Source: an uncultured Ilumatobacter sp.
Lineage (GTDB): Bacteria > Actinomycetota > Acidimicrobiia > Acidimicrobiales > Ilumatobacteraceae
Length of the DNA stretch: 64,000 nucleotides
Direction of reading: 5' to 3'
Assembly (NCBI GenBank): GCA_937919625.1
Contig: CALFRK010000001.1
Span: 1 to 64,000, forward strand
Shown here piece after piece: positions 52,709 to 61,622 of this stretch. The position numbers and the translations under genes are program-made. Every line of letters begins with the position of its first letter. The first letter of the stretch is position 1. The notes below the pieces were generated by a model that was not told the origin of the DNA, made no database searches, and saw only the letters and a program-made list of their open reading frames with translations.

Positions 52709-55138
52709 TCAGCCCAGGCCGTAACCGGGAACACCGGGCATCCAGCGGCGGATCGGAGCATCGATGTTGATAGAGACGGCCGCCACGACGCCGTCGGCCG
52801 ACGAGGCGACAAGTCGGCGAGCGCCCGATCGCAGCCGGCTCGGCAGTGTCAGGATCGCCAAAAAGCTGCCTTCGTCGTTGGTCATTACCGAGTCGAAGGG
52901 CACGCTGCCGTCGTCGAACCCGATCGACACGGCGGCGCCGGCAGGAAACCCTGAACCTCCAAATCCGACAGTGCCGCCCGCGCGAGCATGTCGGTCGGCT
53001 GTCTCAAAGGATGGTTCATAGCGGGCGAATCCGCCGAGCACGGCCGAGGTGTACTGGCCGATCGGCGTCGTGGTGATCAGCAGCGCACTGCGATAGCCGG
53101 ACCCTGTGGGACGAAACTCGATCTCGATCGTGCAGCTCGCATCGGGATTCAGCGCACGACCCGTGCAACTTTGCGCCGTGATCTCGAAGTCGTCGGGGTT
53201 GGCACCGCCGAGTTGGATCCGAGCAACAGAGGACGGAAAGAAACCGATATTGATGATGTCGATCGCGATACGGTCGCCGACAGTGCCCACAATGCCATCC
53301 GACAGATCGACGCCACCTGGATTGGCTAGCAAGGAGGGGTCGCCGGCTGAACCCCTGATCGAGGTCGACACTGAGGCCGCCCCGGGCCCCGCGCCATTCA
53401 CCTTCAACGTGCCCGAATAGCCGCGCTGGGCGGTTGGGGTAAACGTAAGCTTCACCGAACACGAGGTGCCGGCCGCCACGATCACACCGCGAACACAGGT
53501 TCCGCCTGAGATAGCAAAGTTCGACGAGATGCTGACCTCGGTCGGCTCGAACGCAGCAGGCCCGGCATTGAGTACCTGGGCGTACATCTCTGCGCTCTGG
53601 AAACCGAGCAGCACCGTGCCGAAATCGAGGGCGGCGAGCGACAGCCGAGGTGTGACCTCGACGCTAAATATCGAACGGCCCATTGCCGACCTGGTAACTC
53701 CGGTGAGCGGTGCCGCAGCCATGGTTTCAAAGGCGATCACCTGGCCGGTCTTGGACAATGACGGACGACCGTGAGCACCCGGCACTCCGGTTAGGTCGGG
53801 GGCATTGAGAACGCGCCGGATCTGGCCAAGTTCGAACTCGGCCACGAGCAGATCGCCATGATCGCTGGCACCGCCACCGCCACGACGGCTGGGCAACAGA
53901 TTGGTGGCGTCGGTGACGAACGCGATCTGGCTGCCATCAGCGTTTACAGCGGGCGCCCACGACGAATCGTCACCGGCGCGGGGGACGCCAAACTCGACGA
54001 AGCCGGCGTCGATCGCAGACACGATCGACAACGGATTGCGACGCGGCGGCTCGTCGAAAATTCCGTTGCCGTCGGTATCGCGATCGAACCGGTACACCTG
54101 GGTCGGGCACTCGGGAACACATCCGGTGAGTTCGGCGGGGACAAGCCCCCGGTCGCGCGATGTGAACACGATGATGCGGCCGTCGTCGGACATCGCGGGG
54201 GCCTCGCCGCCGGTAGCGCTGACCTGCCCATCTCGGCCCGACACCAGCCTGACGCTGCGGCGCGGATCAGCGGCGCGACGATCCCACACATACACCTGGG
54301 CGGCGGCTAAGCCACCGAGCAGCGGGCCCTCGGCCCACCCCGGCAACACCGATGATGCGGTCGTGTCTGACACAAAGGCGAGGTGCCGCCCATTCTGTGA
54401 CAACGCAGGTTGGGTGGCACCGCGGTAGAGAAATGCTCGATTCGGAGCCTCGATCGGTATACCAGCGACGTGCTCGATGCGGCCGGGTTCATTGATTGGC
54501 ACGGTGACATCGACCACGCTGATCGTTCCGACCGTGTCGGTTGCCCCGAGCAACGGATGGACGTATGCGATCACCGCCCCCGAGCCGGAGATCGCCGGCG
54601 GCGATTGGGTGAACACATCGTCTCGCGCTGTGCCGGTTCGTTCGGACGCTGACACCAGCTCCCAACCGTTCGGTTGGCCGCCACATTCGGGCAACACGAG
54701 GCGGTAGATATCCCATCGATCGTCGCGGTCGTCGTCGCGGAACAGATCGAACGGGATCTCGGTCGCCGCAACGACCACGCATCCGTCGGCGGACAGTCGG
54801 GCGTTGATCGTGTCACCGGGTAGCGCAGCAGCAGGCACCGAGGACAGCTCGGTGGTTTCGCCCGATTCGCGATCCGTCCGAAACACCGACCGACGAGCAC
54901 CCGACGATCCGCCGAAGACCACCCAGCGACCATCGGCCGACACCGACGGGGCCGTCGCTTCGATCACACCATCCGACACCATTTCGACACCCGCAGGCCC
55001 ACCTCCGTCATCGTCGGAGTTGGGATCTGTGGGCGGATCACCCGCAGCCGCTGGACGCGACACAGCCACAGTTGAGACAGCCACCGCCGCCGCTATCACG
55101 GCGGCGAATCGCCGACTGGTCGAGTTCGGTCGTCGCAT
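52709..55138 (-). CDS. Secreted beta-propeller (PD40/TolB-like) protein with choice-of-anchor domains
   Basis: 809 residues. Signal peptide ending AAAG near 33. At least five PD40-type blades (APSVSADGRWVVFGG, QPALSQNGRHLAFVSD, APAMSDDGRIIVFTSR, APAVNADGSQIAFVTD, RPSLSKTGQVIAFE) make up about residues 55-470. They are followed by two ASPM-SPD2-Hydin-like modules (LDFGTVLLGFQSAEMYAQVL..., TCVRGVIVAAGTSCSVKLTF; then SCTGRALNPDASCTIEIEF) and a C-terminal Ig-like domain. No LPXTG or membrane anchor. It separates hemD from hemB. Confidence 0.78.
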   Translation of the reverse strand: MRRPNSTSRRFAAVIAAAVAVSTVAVSRPAAAGDPPTDPNSDDDGGGPAGVEMVSDGVIEATAPSVSADGRWVVFGGSSGARRSVFRTDRESGETTELSSVPAAALPGDTINARLSADGCVVVAATEIPFDLFRDDDRDDRWDIYRLVLPECGGQPNGWELVSASERTGTARDDVFTQSPPAISGSGAVIAYVHPLLGATDTVGTISVVDVTVPINEPGRIEHVAGIPIEAPNRAFLYRGATQPALSQNGRHLAFVSDTTASSVLPGWAEGPLLGGLAAAQVYVWDRRAADPRRSVRLVSGRDGQVSATGGEAPAMSDDGRIIVFTSRDRGLVPAELTGCVPECPTQVYRFDRDTDGNGIFDEPPRRNPLSIVSAIDAGFVEFGVPRAGDDSSWAPAVNADGSQIAFVTDATNLLPSRRGGGGASDHGDLLVAEFELGQIRRVLNAPDLTGVPGAHGRPSLSKTGQVIAFETMAAAPLTGVTRSAMGRSIFSVEVTPRLSLAALDFGTVLLGFQSAEMYAQVLNAGPAAFEPTEVSISSNFAISGGTCVRGVIVAAGTSCSVKLTFTPTAQRGYSGTLKVNGAGPGAASVSTSIRGSAGDPSLLANPGGVDLSDGIVGTVGDRIAIDIINIGFFPSSVARIQLGGANPDDFEITAQSCTGRALNPDASCTIEIEFRPTGSGYRSALLITTTPIGQYTSAVLGGFARYEPSFETADRHARAGGTVGFGGSGFPAGAAVSIGFDDGSVPFDSVMTNDEGSFLAILTLPSRLRSGARRLVASSADGVVAAVSINIDAPIRRWMPGVPGYGLG

Positions 55139-55166
55139 GCTCTCCTTTCACGACTGGAGATCTATT

Positions 55167-55907
55167 CTACGGCCGTGGCCCGAGGACCGAAGTGACCTCG
55201 TCGACAAGCCCCTCGATGCTGTGTTCGGAGGCTACGTGGGTGACCACAAGACCGGCAGCAACCGCTGCGGCGCGTGTGGTTGGCCCGATCGCGACCACGA
55301 CGGGCGGAGCGACGGCTCCGAACGCATCGACCCACGAGATGGCCGCCGACCCACTCGCGAAGGTGACCGCGTCGGCCCCGAGTGCGGCTAGCCGCTCGGC
55401 ACCCGACGGGGTACGCAGTCGCGTCGAGTAGCCATCGACCGTCGTCACCTCGAACCCGCGAGCACGCAGCCCCGACGCCACCGCCTCGTCAGCCCGATCG
55501 GCCTGCACGATCAATACTCGTCGCCCGCCATCGGACGCTTTCGGCAAGGCGTCCACCAGAGCAGCAGCGGTCTGACGGTCGGGAACGACAGCCGGATGAC
55601 GCCCTGTCAACTCGGCGAGCTCACGGGCGGTGCCGGTTCCGACAACCGCCAAGTTCACAGATGGATATCTTGCCGCGACAGCGCCGACCCGCCGGGCACC
55701 ATGCCGGGACGTGACGACCAGCCAGGCGAACGAGCCGAGATCAGCGACAGCGCTGGCAAGTGCCCTCCCGCCGTCTGGCGCATCCTCGACCACGATCAAC
55801 GGCACGTGAACGACGTCGGCGCCAGCCATGGCGAGCAGCGAGTCGAGCCTGCCGCGCTCGTCCCGGGTGGTGACGACACGCCGCCCGCTCAACGGACCGG
55901 AGCTCAC
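55167..55907 (-). CDS. hemD: Uroporphyrinogen-III synthase
   Basis: 246 residues from GTG 55907. Two alternating alpha/beta domains with weak family motifs: VVTTRDERGRLDSLLAMAGA at the start, LVVTSRHGARRV, AVVGTGTARELAEL, VLIVQADRADEAVASGLRARG, DAVTFASGSAAISWV and VAIGPTTRAAAVAAG. An earlier ATG (55979) would overlap hemC by 65 bp. Cyclises hydroxymethylbilane. Its place after hemC confirms the call. Confidence 0.85.
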   Translation of the reverse strand: MSSGPLSGRRVVTTRDERGRLDSLLAMAGADVVHVPLIVVEDAPDGGRALASAVADLGSFAWLVVTSRHGARRVGAVAARYPSVNLAVVGTGTARELAELTGRHPAVVPDRQTAAALVDALPKASDGGRRVLIVQADRADEAVASGLRARGFEVTTVDGYSTRLRTPSGAERLAALGADAVTFASGSAAISWVDAFGAVAPPVVVAIGPTTRAAAVAAGLVVTHVASEHSIEGLVDEVTSVLGPRP

Positions 55908-55914
55908 CGCAGGT

Positions 55915-56799
55915 TCACCGCTCGTTGACGCGATCGTGAGCGGATCGCGAGGCGCCGGCTGCGGCCTGGACGTCGGCATCGAGATCGCCCGTCAATTCGA
56001 TCGTGTCGGAAACGGTAATGCTCGATTGCGCGCCCGCCAGAAATGTGTACAACTTGCCGGCGTCGACGTGGGCACCGACCGGCAGGGAACAGCCAGACCC
56101 CAGCTCGGCTAGAAAGGCCCGTTCGATGCTGACCTCGACACGCGTCGGCTGATGATCGATCGCTTCGAGTGCGTCGTGCAGGCGCCGGTCGCGGCGACGG
56201 CACTCGACGGCCACACAACCCTGCCCAACCGCCGGTACGAACTCGGCCGGATCGAGTATCTCGGCGATCTGCTGGGTGAGACCGAGTACCTCCAGCGCCG
56301 CAACGGCCATCACGATTGCTCCACCAGCGGGAACCTTGCCGAGTCGGGTGTGGATATTGCCGCGCAGTTCGATGAAGGCAAGATCGGGCCGGGCCCGATG
56401 CAGCTGCGCCTGGCGCCGTACCGAGCCGGTGGCAACCGTTGCCCCCGCCGACAGTTCGACCAGCGACCGTCCGATCAACGCATCGGCGGCCGATCGACGC
56501 TTGGTGTAGGCACCGATCACGAGACCTTCTTGTTGGGCGGTCGGCAGGTCTTTGGCCGAGTGCACGGCGATGTCGGCACGCCCATCGAGCACGGCCATCT
56601 GCACTTCTTTGACGAACACCCCTTGCCCGCCGATCGTATGCAGTGCCACGTTGGTCGCCTGCGTTCGGTCACCGTGGGTTTCGATCAACACCAGTTCGCT
56701 GACGAAGCCTTCCCGGCGCAACATTTCGGCGACATGTTCGGCCTGAGCGACGGCCTGGGCACTGCCGCGAGTGGCGATCCGGATGGTGGTGGAGTTCAC
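55915..56799 (-). CDS. hemC: Hydroxymethylbilane synthase (porphobilinogen deaminase)
   Basis: 294 residues. RIATRGSAQAVAQAEHVA, VALHTIGGQGVFVKEVQMA, IAVHSAKDLPT, ATGSVRRQAQL and the dipyrromethane cofactor Cys in LGSGCSLPVGAH. It assembles four porphobilinogens into hydroxymethylbilane. GTG 56799 lies 6 bp after the hemA stop, in the rex-hemA-hemC-hemD run. Confidence 0.93.
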   Translation of the reverse strand: MNSTTIRIATRGSAQAVAQAEHVAEMLRREGFVSELVLIETHGDRTQATNVALHTIGGQGVFVKEVQMAVLDGRADIAVHSAKDLPTAQQEGLVIGAYTKRRSAADALIGRSLVELSAGATVATGSVRRQAQLHRARPDLAFIELRGNIHTRLGKVPAGGAIVMAVAALEVLGLTQQIAEILDPAEFVPAVGQGCVAVECRRRDRRLHDALEAIDHQPTRVEVSIERAFLAELGSGCSLPVGAHVDAGKLYTFLAGAQSSITVSDTIELTGDLDADVQAAAGASRSAHDRVNER

Positions 56800-56805
56800 G
56801 TCGAG

Positions 56806-58062
56806 TCAGCCAAGGTCGAACAGATCGGCGACCGCGGCGGCATTGCGCTCGCCCTGCGGTGTGCCAGCCTGGTTGCGCAGGCGCACCGATGGCTCGTGCA
56901 ACAACTTGGCCACGAGGCCCCTGGTGATCGACTCGACCAGCTCGCGCTGGGCGTCGTCGAGGCGAGCGAGCCGGTTGGCGTATCGATCGAGCTCGGCGGC
57001 GCGGTGGGCCTCGGCCCGCTGACGAAGTGCCGATACGAGGGGGGCGGCCTGCAGCGCTGCTGATTCGAGGGCGAACCGTTCGACCTCTTCGCCAACGATC
57101 CGAAGCACATGGTCGACTTCGCCCAATCGATGTGATCGCCCGCGGTCGGCCCAGGCACTGAGATCATCCAGATCGAGCACGGTGACGTCGTCGAGTTCGG
57201 CGACGTCGGGCGAGACGTCGCGCGGCACAGCAATGTCGACAAAGAGCAGCGGACGACCATTACGCGGCACCTGTTGCATCAGCTCGCGGGTGATGATCGG
57301 ACTGCCAGAACCGGTCGAGGTCAGCACCACGTCGGCCTCGTCGATCGCTTCGATCAGATGGTCCATACCGAGCGCCACACCATTGATGCGCTCGGCTAGC
57401 GAGCGGCCACGATCGGCCGAGCGATTGACTACCCTGACGTCGCCCACGCCTGCACCGTGAAGAGCGACGGCGATCCCCTCGCCCATCGATCCGGCGCCGA
57501 CCACGGTGACCCGCCGACCGTCGATGCTGCCGTGATGCTCGACTGCCATCTCGACGGCGGCGTGGCTGACCGAAGCTGTACCACGGGCGATACCGGTTTC
57601 GGTTCGGGCCCGCTTGCCGACACCGACTGCGTGTCGGAATAACAGATTGAGCGAGGTACGGGCGCCCCCCTCATGTTGGGCGATCTCCCATGCCTGACGT
57701 ATTTGACCGAGGATCTCGGCCTCGCCCACCACCGCCGAGTCAAGCCCGGCAGCGACCTCGAACAAGTGCCGCACCGCAGCCTCGTCGTGCTCGGAGTAAA
57801 GGTGCGGATGCAGCTCGTCAGGGGGAATGTGGCCAAGGTCGCACAGGAAGTCACGGATATCGGCGTAGGCGCCGTGGAACTTCTCGGCAACGGCGTAGAT
57901 CTCGGTGCGGTTGCAGGTGCTGAGCACCACGACCTCGCGGACATTGTCACGACCCACCAGTCCAGTGACCGCCTTGGGAAGCTCGTCGACGGACAGTGTC
58001 ACGCGTTCGAGCACGCTGAGCGGCCCGCTGTGATGATTGACTCCGATGACAAGGATCGACAT
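56806..58062 (-). CDS. hemA: Glutamyl-tRNA reductase
   Basis: 418 residues. GVNHHSGPLSVLERVTL, catalytic Cys in VVLSTCNRTEIYAVAE, VVGEAEILGQIRQAW, the NADPH-binding VVGAGSMGEGIAVAL and a C-terminal dimerisation helix domain. It makes glutamate-1-semialdehyde, the committed step of C5 tetrapyrrole synthesis, which then goes to HemL encoded 7 kb away. Starts 12 bp after rex and is probably co-transcribed with it. Confidence 0.94.
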   Translation of the reverse strand: MSILVIGVNHHSGPLSVLERVTLSVDELPKAVTGLVGRDNVREVVVLSTCNRTEIYAVAEKFHGAYADIRDFLCDLGHIPPDELHPHLYSEHDEAAVRHLFEVAAGLDSAVVGEAEILGQIRQAWEIAQHEGGARTSLNLLFRHAVGVGKRARTETGIARGTASVSHAAVEMAVEHHGSIDGRRVTVVGAGSMGEGIAVALHGAGVGDVRVVNRSADRGRSLAERINGVALGMDHLIEAIDEADVVLTSTGSGSPIITRELMQQVPRNGRPLLFVDIAVPRDVSPDVAELDDVTVLDLDDLSAWADRGRSHRLGEVDHVLRIVGEEVERFALESAALQAAPLVSALRQRAEAHRAAELDRYANRLARLDDAQRELVESITRGLVAKLLHEPSVRLRNQAGTPQGERNAAAVADLFDLG

Positions 58063-58074
58063 GAGCTGCCCAGC

Positions 58075-58779
58075 CTAGGCGGTTGCACCACGGCCACGGT
58101 CGGCGGGGGCCCCTTGAAGCTGGCCGTTCTGTTGGGCAACCGAACGGCGCTGCTCGTGATAGCTGAGGATCTGTAGCTCGACCGCTAGGTCGACCTTGCG
58201 CACAGTGATCCCGACCGGTACCGAAAGAATGACCGGAGCGAAGTTCAGAATACTGGTTACACCAGCCTTGACTAGAAGGTCGGCCGCATCTTGAGCGGCG
58301 CTCGACGGAACGGCGACTACGCCGATCGAGATGTCCTTCGACTCGACGATCTGTGACAGTTCGTCGAGCGGCCTGACGCGTGCTCCGGCTACTACAACAT
58401 CAAACTTGGCGGGATCGACGTCGACAATACCTCCGACGGGAAAGCCCCGATCAATGAACCCGCCGTAGCCGGCGAGCGCCTGCCCGAGATTGCCGGCGCC
58501 GACGATGATGACGGGCCAGTCGTAGTTGAGACCGAGCTCGCGGCGAATCTGATAGATGAGATAGCCGACGTCGTAGCCGACACCACGCGTTCCGTAGCTG
58601 CCGAGATACGAGAGATCCTTGCGAACTTTGGCGGCGTTGACGCCGGCCAAGCCGGCGAGGCCTTCGGAGGAGATGTTGTCGATTGCGGCCGTGGACTGTT
58701 CGGCGAGGATCTGGAGATAGATCGGAAGCCGGGCCACGGTCGCATCGGGAATGCGTCTGCGGGCGGGGGGTGGAGGCAT
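58075..58779 (-). CDS. rex: Redox-sensing transcriptional repressor Rex
   Basis: 234 residues. N-terminal winged helix (ARLPIYLQILAEQ, ISSEGLAGLAGVNAAKVRKDLSYLGSYGTRGVGY), Rossmann NAD(H) domain (VIIVGAGNLGQALAGYGG, DVDPAKF), ending with a C-terminal swapped helix. Rex senses the NADH/NAD ratio and controls respiration and heme genes in actinobacteria. A Rex-operator-like sequence lies 23 bp upstream, consistent with autoregulation of rex-hemACD. Confidence 0.93.
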   Translation of the reverse strand: MPPPPARRRIPDATVARLPIYLQILAEQSTAAIDNISSEGLAGLAGVNAAKVRKDLSYLGSYGTRGVGYDVGYLIYQIRRELGLNYDWPVIIVGAGNLGQALAGYGGFIDRGFPVGGIVDVDPAKFDVVVAGARVRPLDELSQIVESKDISIGVVAVPSSAAQDAADLLVKAGVTSILNFAPVILSVPVGITVRKVDLAVELQILSYHEQRRSVAQQNGQLQGAPADRGRGATA

Positions 58780-58801
58780 CGAGATCAAAGCCTACGACGC
58801 A

Positions 58802-58817
58802 TGTGCGCGAGTTCACA
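58802..58817. promoter_or_regulatory. Rex operator (ROP)-like site
   Basis: TGTGCGCGAGTTCACA matches the ROP core TGTGAA-N4-TTCACA at 10 of 12 fixed positions. It lies just upstream of rex. Confidence 0.6.
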
Positions 58818-58862
58818 AAGCGCTCCCCGCACGCGATCTGAACTTGGCCCGGAGACCGCAGC

Positions 58863-60395
58863 TCAACCGTCGAGAATTGTGCCCTCGAGCTCGCGACGGA
58901 TCAGCTTGCCTGCCGCGTTGCGCGGAAGCTGGTCGACGAATACCACCTTCGAGGGGCACTTGTAGCGAGCGAGATAGCCGCTGGCGAATTCGATTAGTTG
59001 GTCCTCGTCGATTCTGGCCCCATCCGTCACCACAACATAGGCCTTGACCGCCTCACCGTAATGCGGGTGCGGAACGCCGAGCACCCCGACCTCGGCGACC
59101 TCGGGGTGCGATTGCAGCACCTGCTCGACCTCACCAGGGAACACATTGAATCCGGACACGATTATCAGGTCTTTGGCGCGATCGATGAGATAGAGATAAC
59201 CGTCGTCGTCAACCGTTGCGATGTCACCGGTTCGCAGCCACCCGTCGACCAACACTCGTTCGGTAGCCTCGGGCTCGTTCAGATAACCCCGAAAGACGTT
59301 GTTGCCACGCACCCAGACCTCGCCGGCGTCACCGACAGGGACGTTCTGTCCGGCATCGCCAACCAGTCGTACCTGGAGGCCAATCAGAACACGACCAACC
59401 GACCCAGATCGACACGGCATGCCTGCCGAACTGGTGACCACCGGAGATGCCTCGGTTAGCCCGTATCCCTCGTGAATCTCGAGCCCGAACCGGTCGCGCA
59501 TCCGGTCGGCGACGGCGGGGGGAAGACGCGAGGCACCAGACACGGCAAGGCGAATCGAAGCGAACGTATCGGCAGGCAACTCATCGAAGTGGCTGAAGGC
59601 GACCCACATCGGTGGTGCACCCGGCACCACAGTGACCTGACGCTGCACGATTGATTGCACGGCGGTAGCGGGATCGAAACGCTGCACAAGGAGCAGCGTG
59701 GCGCCAACCGCCATCCCGACGCCCAGCACCACATTGAGACCGAAGATGTGGAACATCGGCAACACCGCGTAGACCATGTCGCCCTGGCTGACGTGATCGC
59801 GGGCCGAGAGGCCCTGCTCGATGTTGGAAAGGAGGTTGCGATGGCTCAGCATGGCGGCCTTTGGCAGCCCGGCCGTACCGCTGGTGAACATCATCACAGC
59901 GATGTGATCGCCGTCGACATCGACGACTGGAATCGGCTCGGCGAGCATCAGCTGACCGAGCGATCGAGCGCCAGCGGGTGGCTCGCCCTCGGCCACCACG
60001 ATCGTGTCGATCGATTCGACGGACGCCACATCGACGCCTGACCAGGCGCCCATCGCGCTTGGCCCAACCAGTACGAGACGCGGCTCGATGACCATCAGCT
60101 CGCGTTCGATCTCATGCGCCGGACTGGAAGGGTTGAGCGGCACAGCCACGGCACCCAGCCCGAGCGTCGCAAAATAGGCTGTAACGAAGTACCGGTTGTT
60201 GCCGCACAGGATCGCCACTCGGTCTCCGAGCCCGACACCGGCCGCCGCCAGACCCCCACGAAGGTGGTCGATCTGATCACGCAACTCGCCGTACGTGGTT
60301 TCATGGTTACGCGAAATCAACGCCACGCGGTCGGCCTCGTGTGGCTCGAGGATCCGAGCCAGATTGATGAGCTGCTGCTCCCCCACGTCAAACAT
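58863..60395 (-). CDS. Acyl-CoA synthetase (AMP-forming)
   Basis: 510 residues of the ANL superfamily. The ATP loop is MFTSGTAGLPKAAMLSHRNL, with GYGLTEASPVV, the hinge LYLIDRAKDLIIVSGFNVFPGEVE and the C-terminal catalytic Lys in RNAAGKLIRRE. Probably activates a fatty or carboxylic acid. The start is at 60395. It lies on the same strand as rex but 83 bp upstream of it. Confidence 0.87.
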   Translation of the reverse strand: MFDVGEQQLINLARILEPHEADRVALISRNHETTYGELRDQIDHLRGGLAAAGVGLGDRVAILCGNNRYFVTAYFATLGLGAVAVPLNPSSPAHEIERELMVIEPRLVLVGPSAMGAWSGVDVASVESIDTIVVAEGEPPAGARSLGQLMLAEPIPVVDVDGDHIAVMMFTSGTAGLPKAAMLSHRNLLSNIEQGLSARDHVSQGDMVYAVLPMFHIFGLNVVLGVGMAVGATLLLVQRFDPATAVQSIVQRQVTVVPGAPPMWVAFSHFDELPADTFASIRLAVSGASRLPPAVADRMRDRFGLEIHEGYGLTEASPVVTSSAGMPCRSGSVGRVLIGLQVRLVGDAGQNVPVGDAGEVWVRGNNVFRGYLNEPEATERVLVDGWLRTGDIATVDDDGYLYLIDRAKDLIIVSGFNVFPGEVEQVLQSHPEVAEVGVLGVPHPHYGEAVKAYVVVTDGARIDEDQLIEFASGYLARYKCPSKVVFVDQLPRNAAGKLIRRELEGTILDG

Positions 60396-60413
60396 CGTAT
60401 CGACCGTGAGCGA

Positions 60414-60497
60414 TCAGAGCCGCACGAGCGAGATCACGCCGGCGACGAGGATCGCTGCTAGCAACAAACCGAGTGTGAGTGTGGTGGCCGGGCGCAT
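60414..60497 (-). CDS. Tiny membrane peptide (27 aa), tentative
   Basis: Reads MRPATTLTLGLLLAAILVAG then VISLVRL. One hydrophobic helix with basic ends, filling the gap between the SAM-dependent enzyme and acyl-CoA synthetase genes on the same strand. No clear ribosome site. It could be chance. Confidence 0.35.
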   Translation of the reverse strand: MRPATTLTLGLLLAAILVAGVISLVRL

Positions 60498-60521
60498 ACG
60501 AGCGAGGCTAGTGCCGTGCGC

Positions 60522-61400
60522 TCAGCGACGCCCCAGCACGACCTGAGTCGCGACCGCCGGCGGATCGTCCAGCGACACGATCGTGACCTGATCACCGGCG
60601 GCCAAACCCAGTTCTTCGGCGGCCGAGCGCTGGTCCATGGCTACAGCCAACATGCCGTACGAGTCGAGCACCAGTCCGACCGCCCCGCCCGACAACTCGG
60701 CAAAGCTGGTGGCGCGCACGGCGCGTCGAACGGTAACGCCCGAGGGATCGGTCGGCGCCCCGACCTGCACCTGCAGGTGAGAACCCCATGCCACGGGCAG
60801 ATCATCTGGCCCAACATTGAGCTGGGCGTTGCCGAAACGATCGACCCACAAGACCTCGGTCACTAGTGCGTCGCCGTCTTCACGGGGCAACGGCACGGTG
60901 CCGGGAAGCAACAGCACGGGGTCGACCTCAGGGCCCAGTTCCGACAGATCGACACCGTTGCACACATGGGCAGCGGCCGGGGCAAAGATGTCGCGACCCG
61001 CGAAGGTAGCGCCGGCCGCCTCGATTTGGTACTCGGGATTAGTCAGCTCGAAGGCTCTTTCGGCGCCGCCTGCCATCGCCACCGCCGGCGCCAACAGACC
61101 ATTGTCGGGGCCGATCACGACGCCTGCTCCACCCGCCACCTCGATCGCGACGGCGCGCCGATTGGTAGCCACGCCTGGGTCGACAACGGCCAGCACGACA
61201 CCACTCGGCACGTAGCCGATACAGCGCGCCAATGCGAGCGAGCCGGCGCGGATGTCGAACGGGACGATCTCGTGGGTTAGGTCGATCACCCAAACATGCG
61301 GGGCCAAGTCGCGGATCACCGACTTGACGACACCAACGAACTCATCCGACGTTCCATAGTCGGTTAGAAACGAAACTGTGTCGAAGCGTGGCTCAGTCAC
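60522..61400 (-). CDS. SAM hydroxide adenosyltransferase (DUF62 family)
   Basis: 292 residues from GTG 61400. The family signature VSFLTDYGTSDEFVGVVKSVI opens the protein, followed by VIDLTHEIVPFDIRAGS, AVVDPGVATNRRAVAIE and VLWVDRFGNAQLNVG. Members hydrolyse S-adenosylmethionine to adenosine and methionine, and relatives are fluorinases and chlorinases; the housekeeping hydrolase is the likelier role here. Confidence 0.85.
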   Translation of the reverse strand: MTEPRFDTVSFLTDYGTSDEFVGVVKSVIRDLAPHVWVIDLTHEIVPFDIRAGSLALARCIGYVPSGVVLAVVDPGVATNRRAVAIEVAGGAGVVIGPDNGLLAPAVAMAGGAERAFELTNPEYQIEAAGATFAGRDIFAPAAAHVCNGVDLSELGPEVDPVLLLPGTVPLPREDGDALVTEVLWVDRFGNAQLNVGPDDLPVAWGSHLQVQVGAPTDPSGVTVRRAVRATSFAELSGGAVGLVLDSYGMLAVAMDQRSAAEELGLAAGDQVTIVSLDDPPAVATQVVLGRR

Positions 61401-61483
61401 TGAGGCGACGCTATCTCCCAGTTCACCGCCTGCCCGGCGAGACGGCCCCGGGGGGCGATACGGCCCCGGTCGCGCCAAGGGCC

Positions 61484-61537
61484 GGTGCCAACCCCCCGAT
61501 GGCACCGACCCTTCGGCGCTGACCGGCTTTCGCCGGT
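61484..61537. terminator. Two hairpins in the proC-downstream gap, possible terminator
   Basis: GGTGCC/GGCACC (61484-61489 with 61501-61506) and ACCGGC-TTTC-GCCGGT (61522-61537). Both lie downstream of proC on the minus strand. No T tract. Confidence 0.4.
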
Positions 61538-61622
61538 GCGCTCACCGATCGTCACTGTACGGCACGATCGACGATGAGAAAAGAGTCACATCAAAATATA
61601 TTTGAACGAGCAGGTTGGACGC

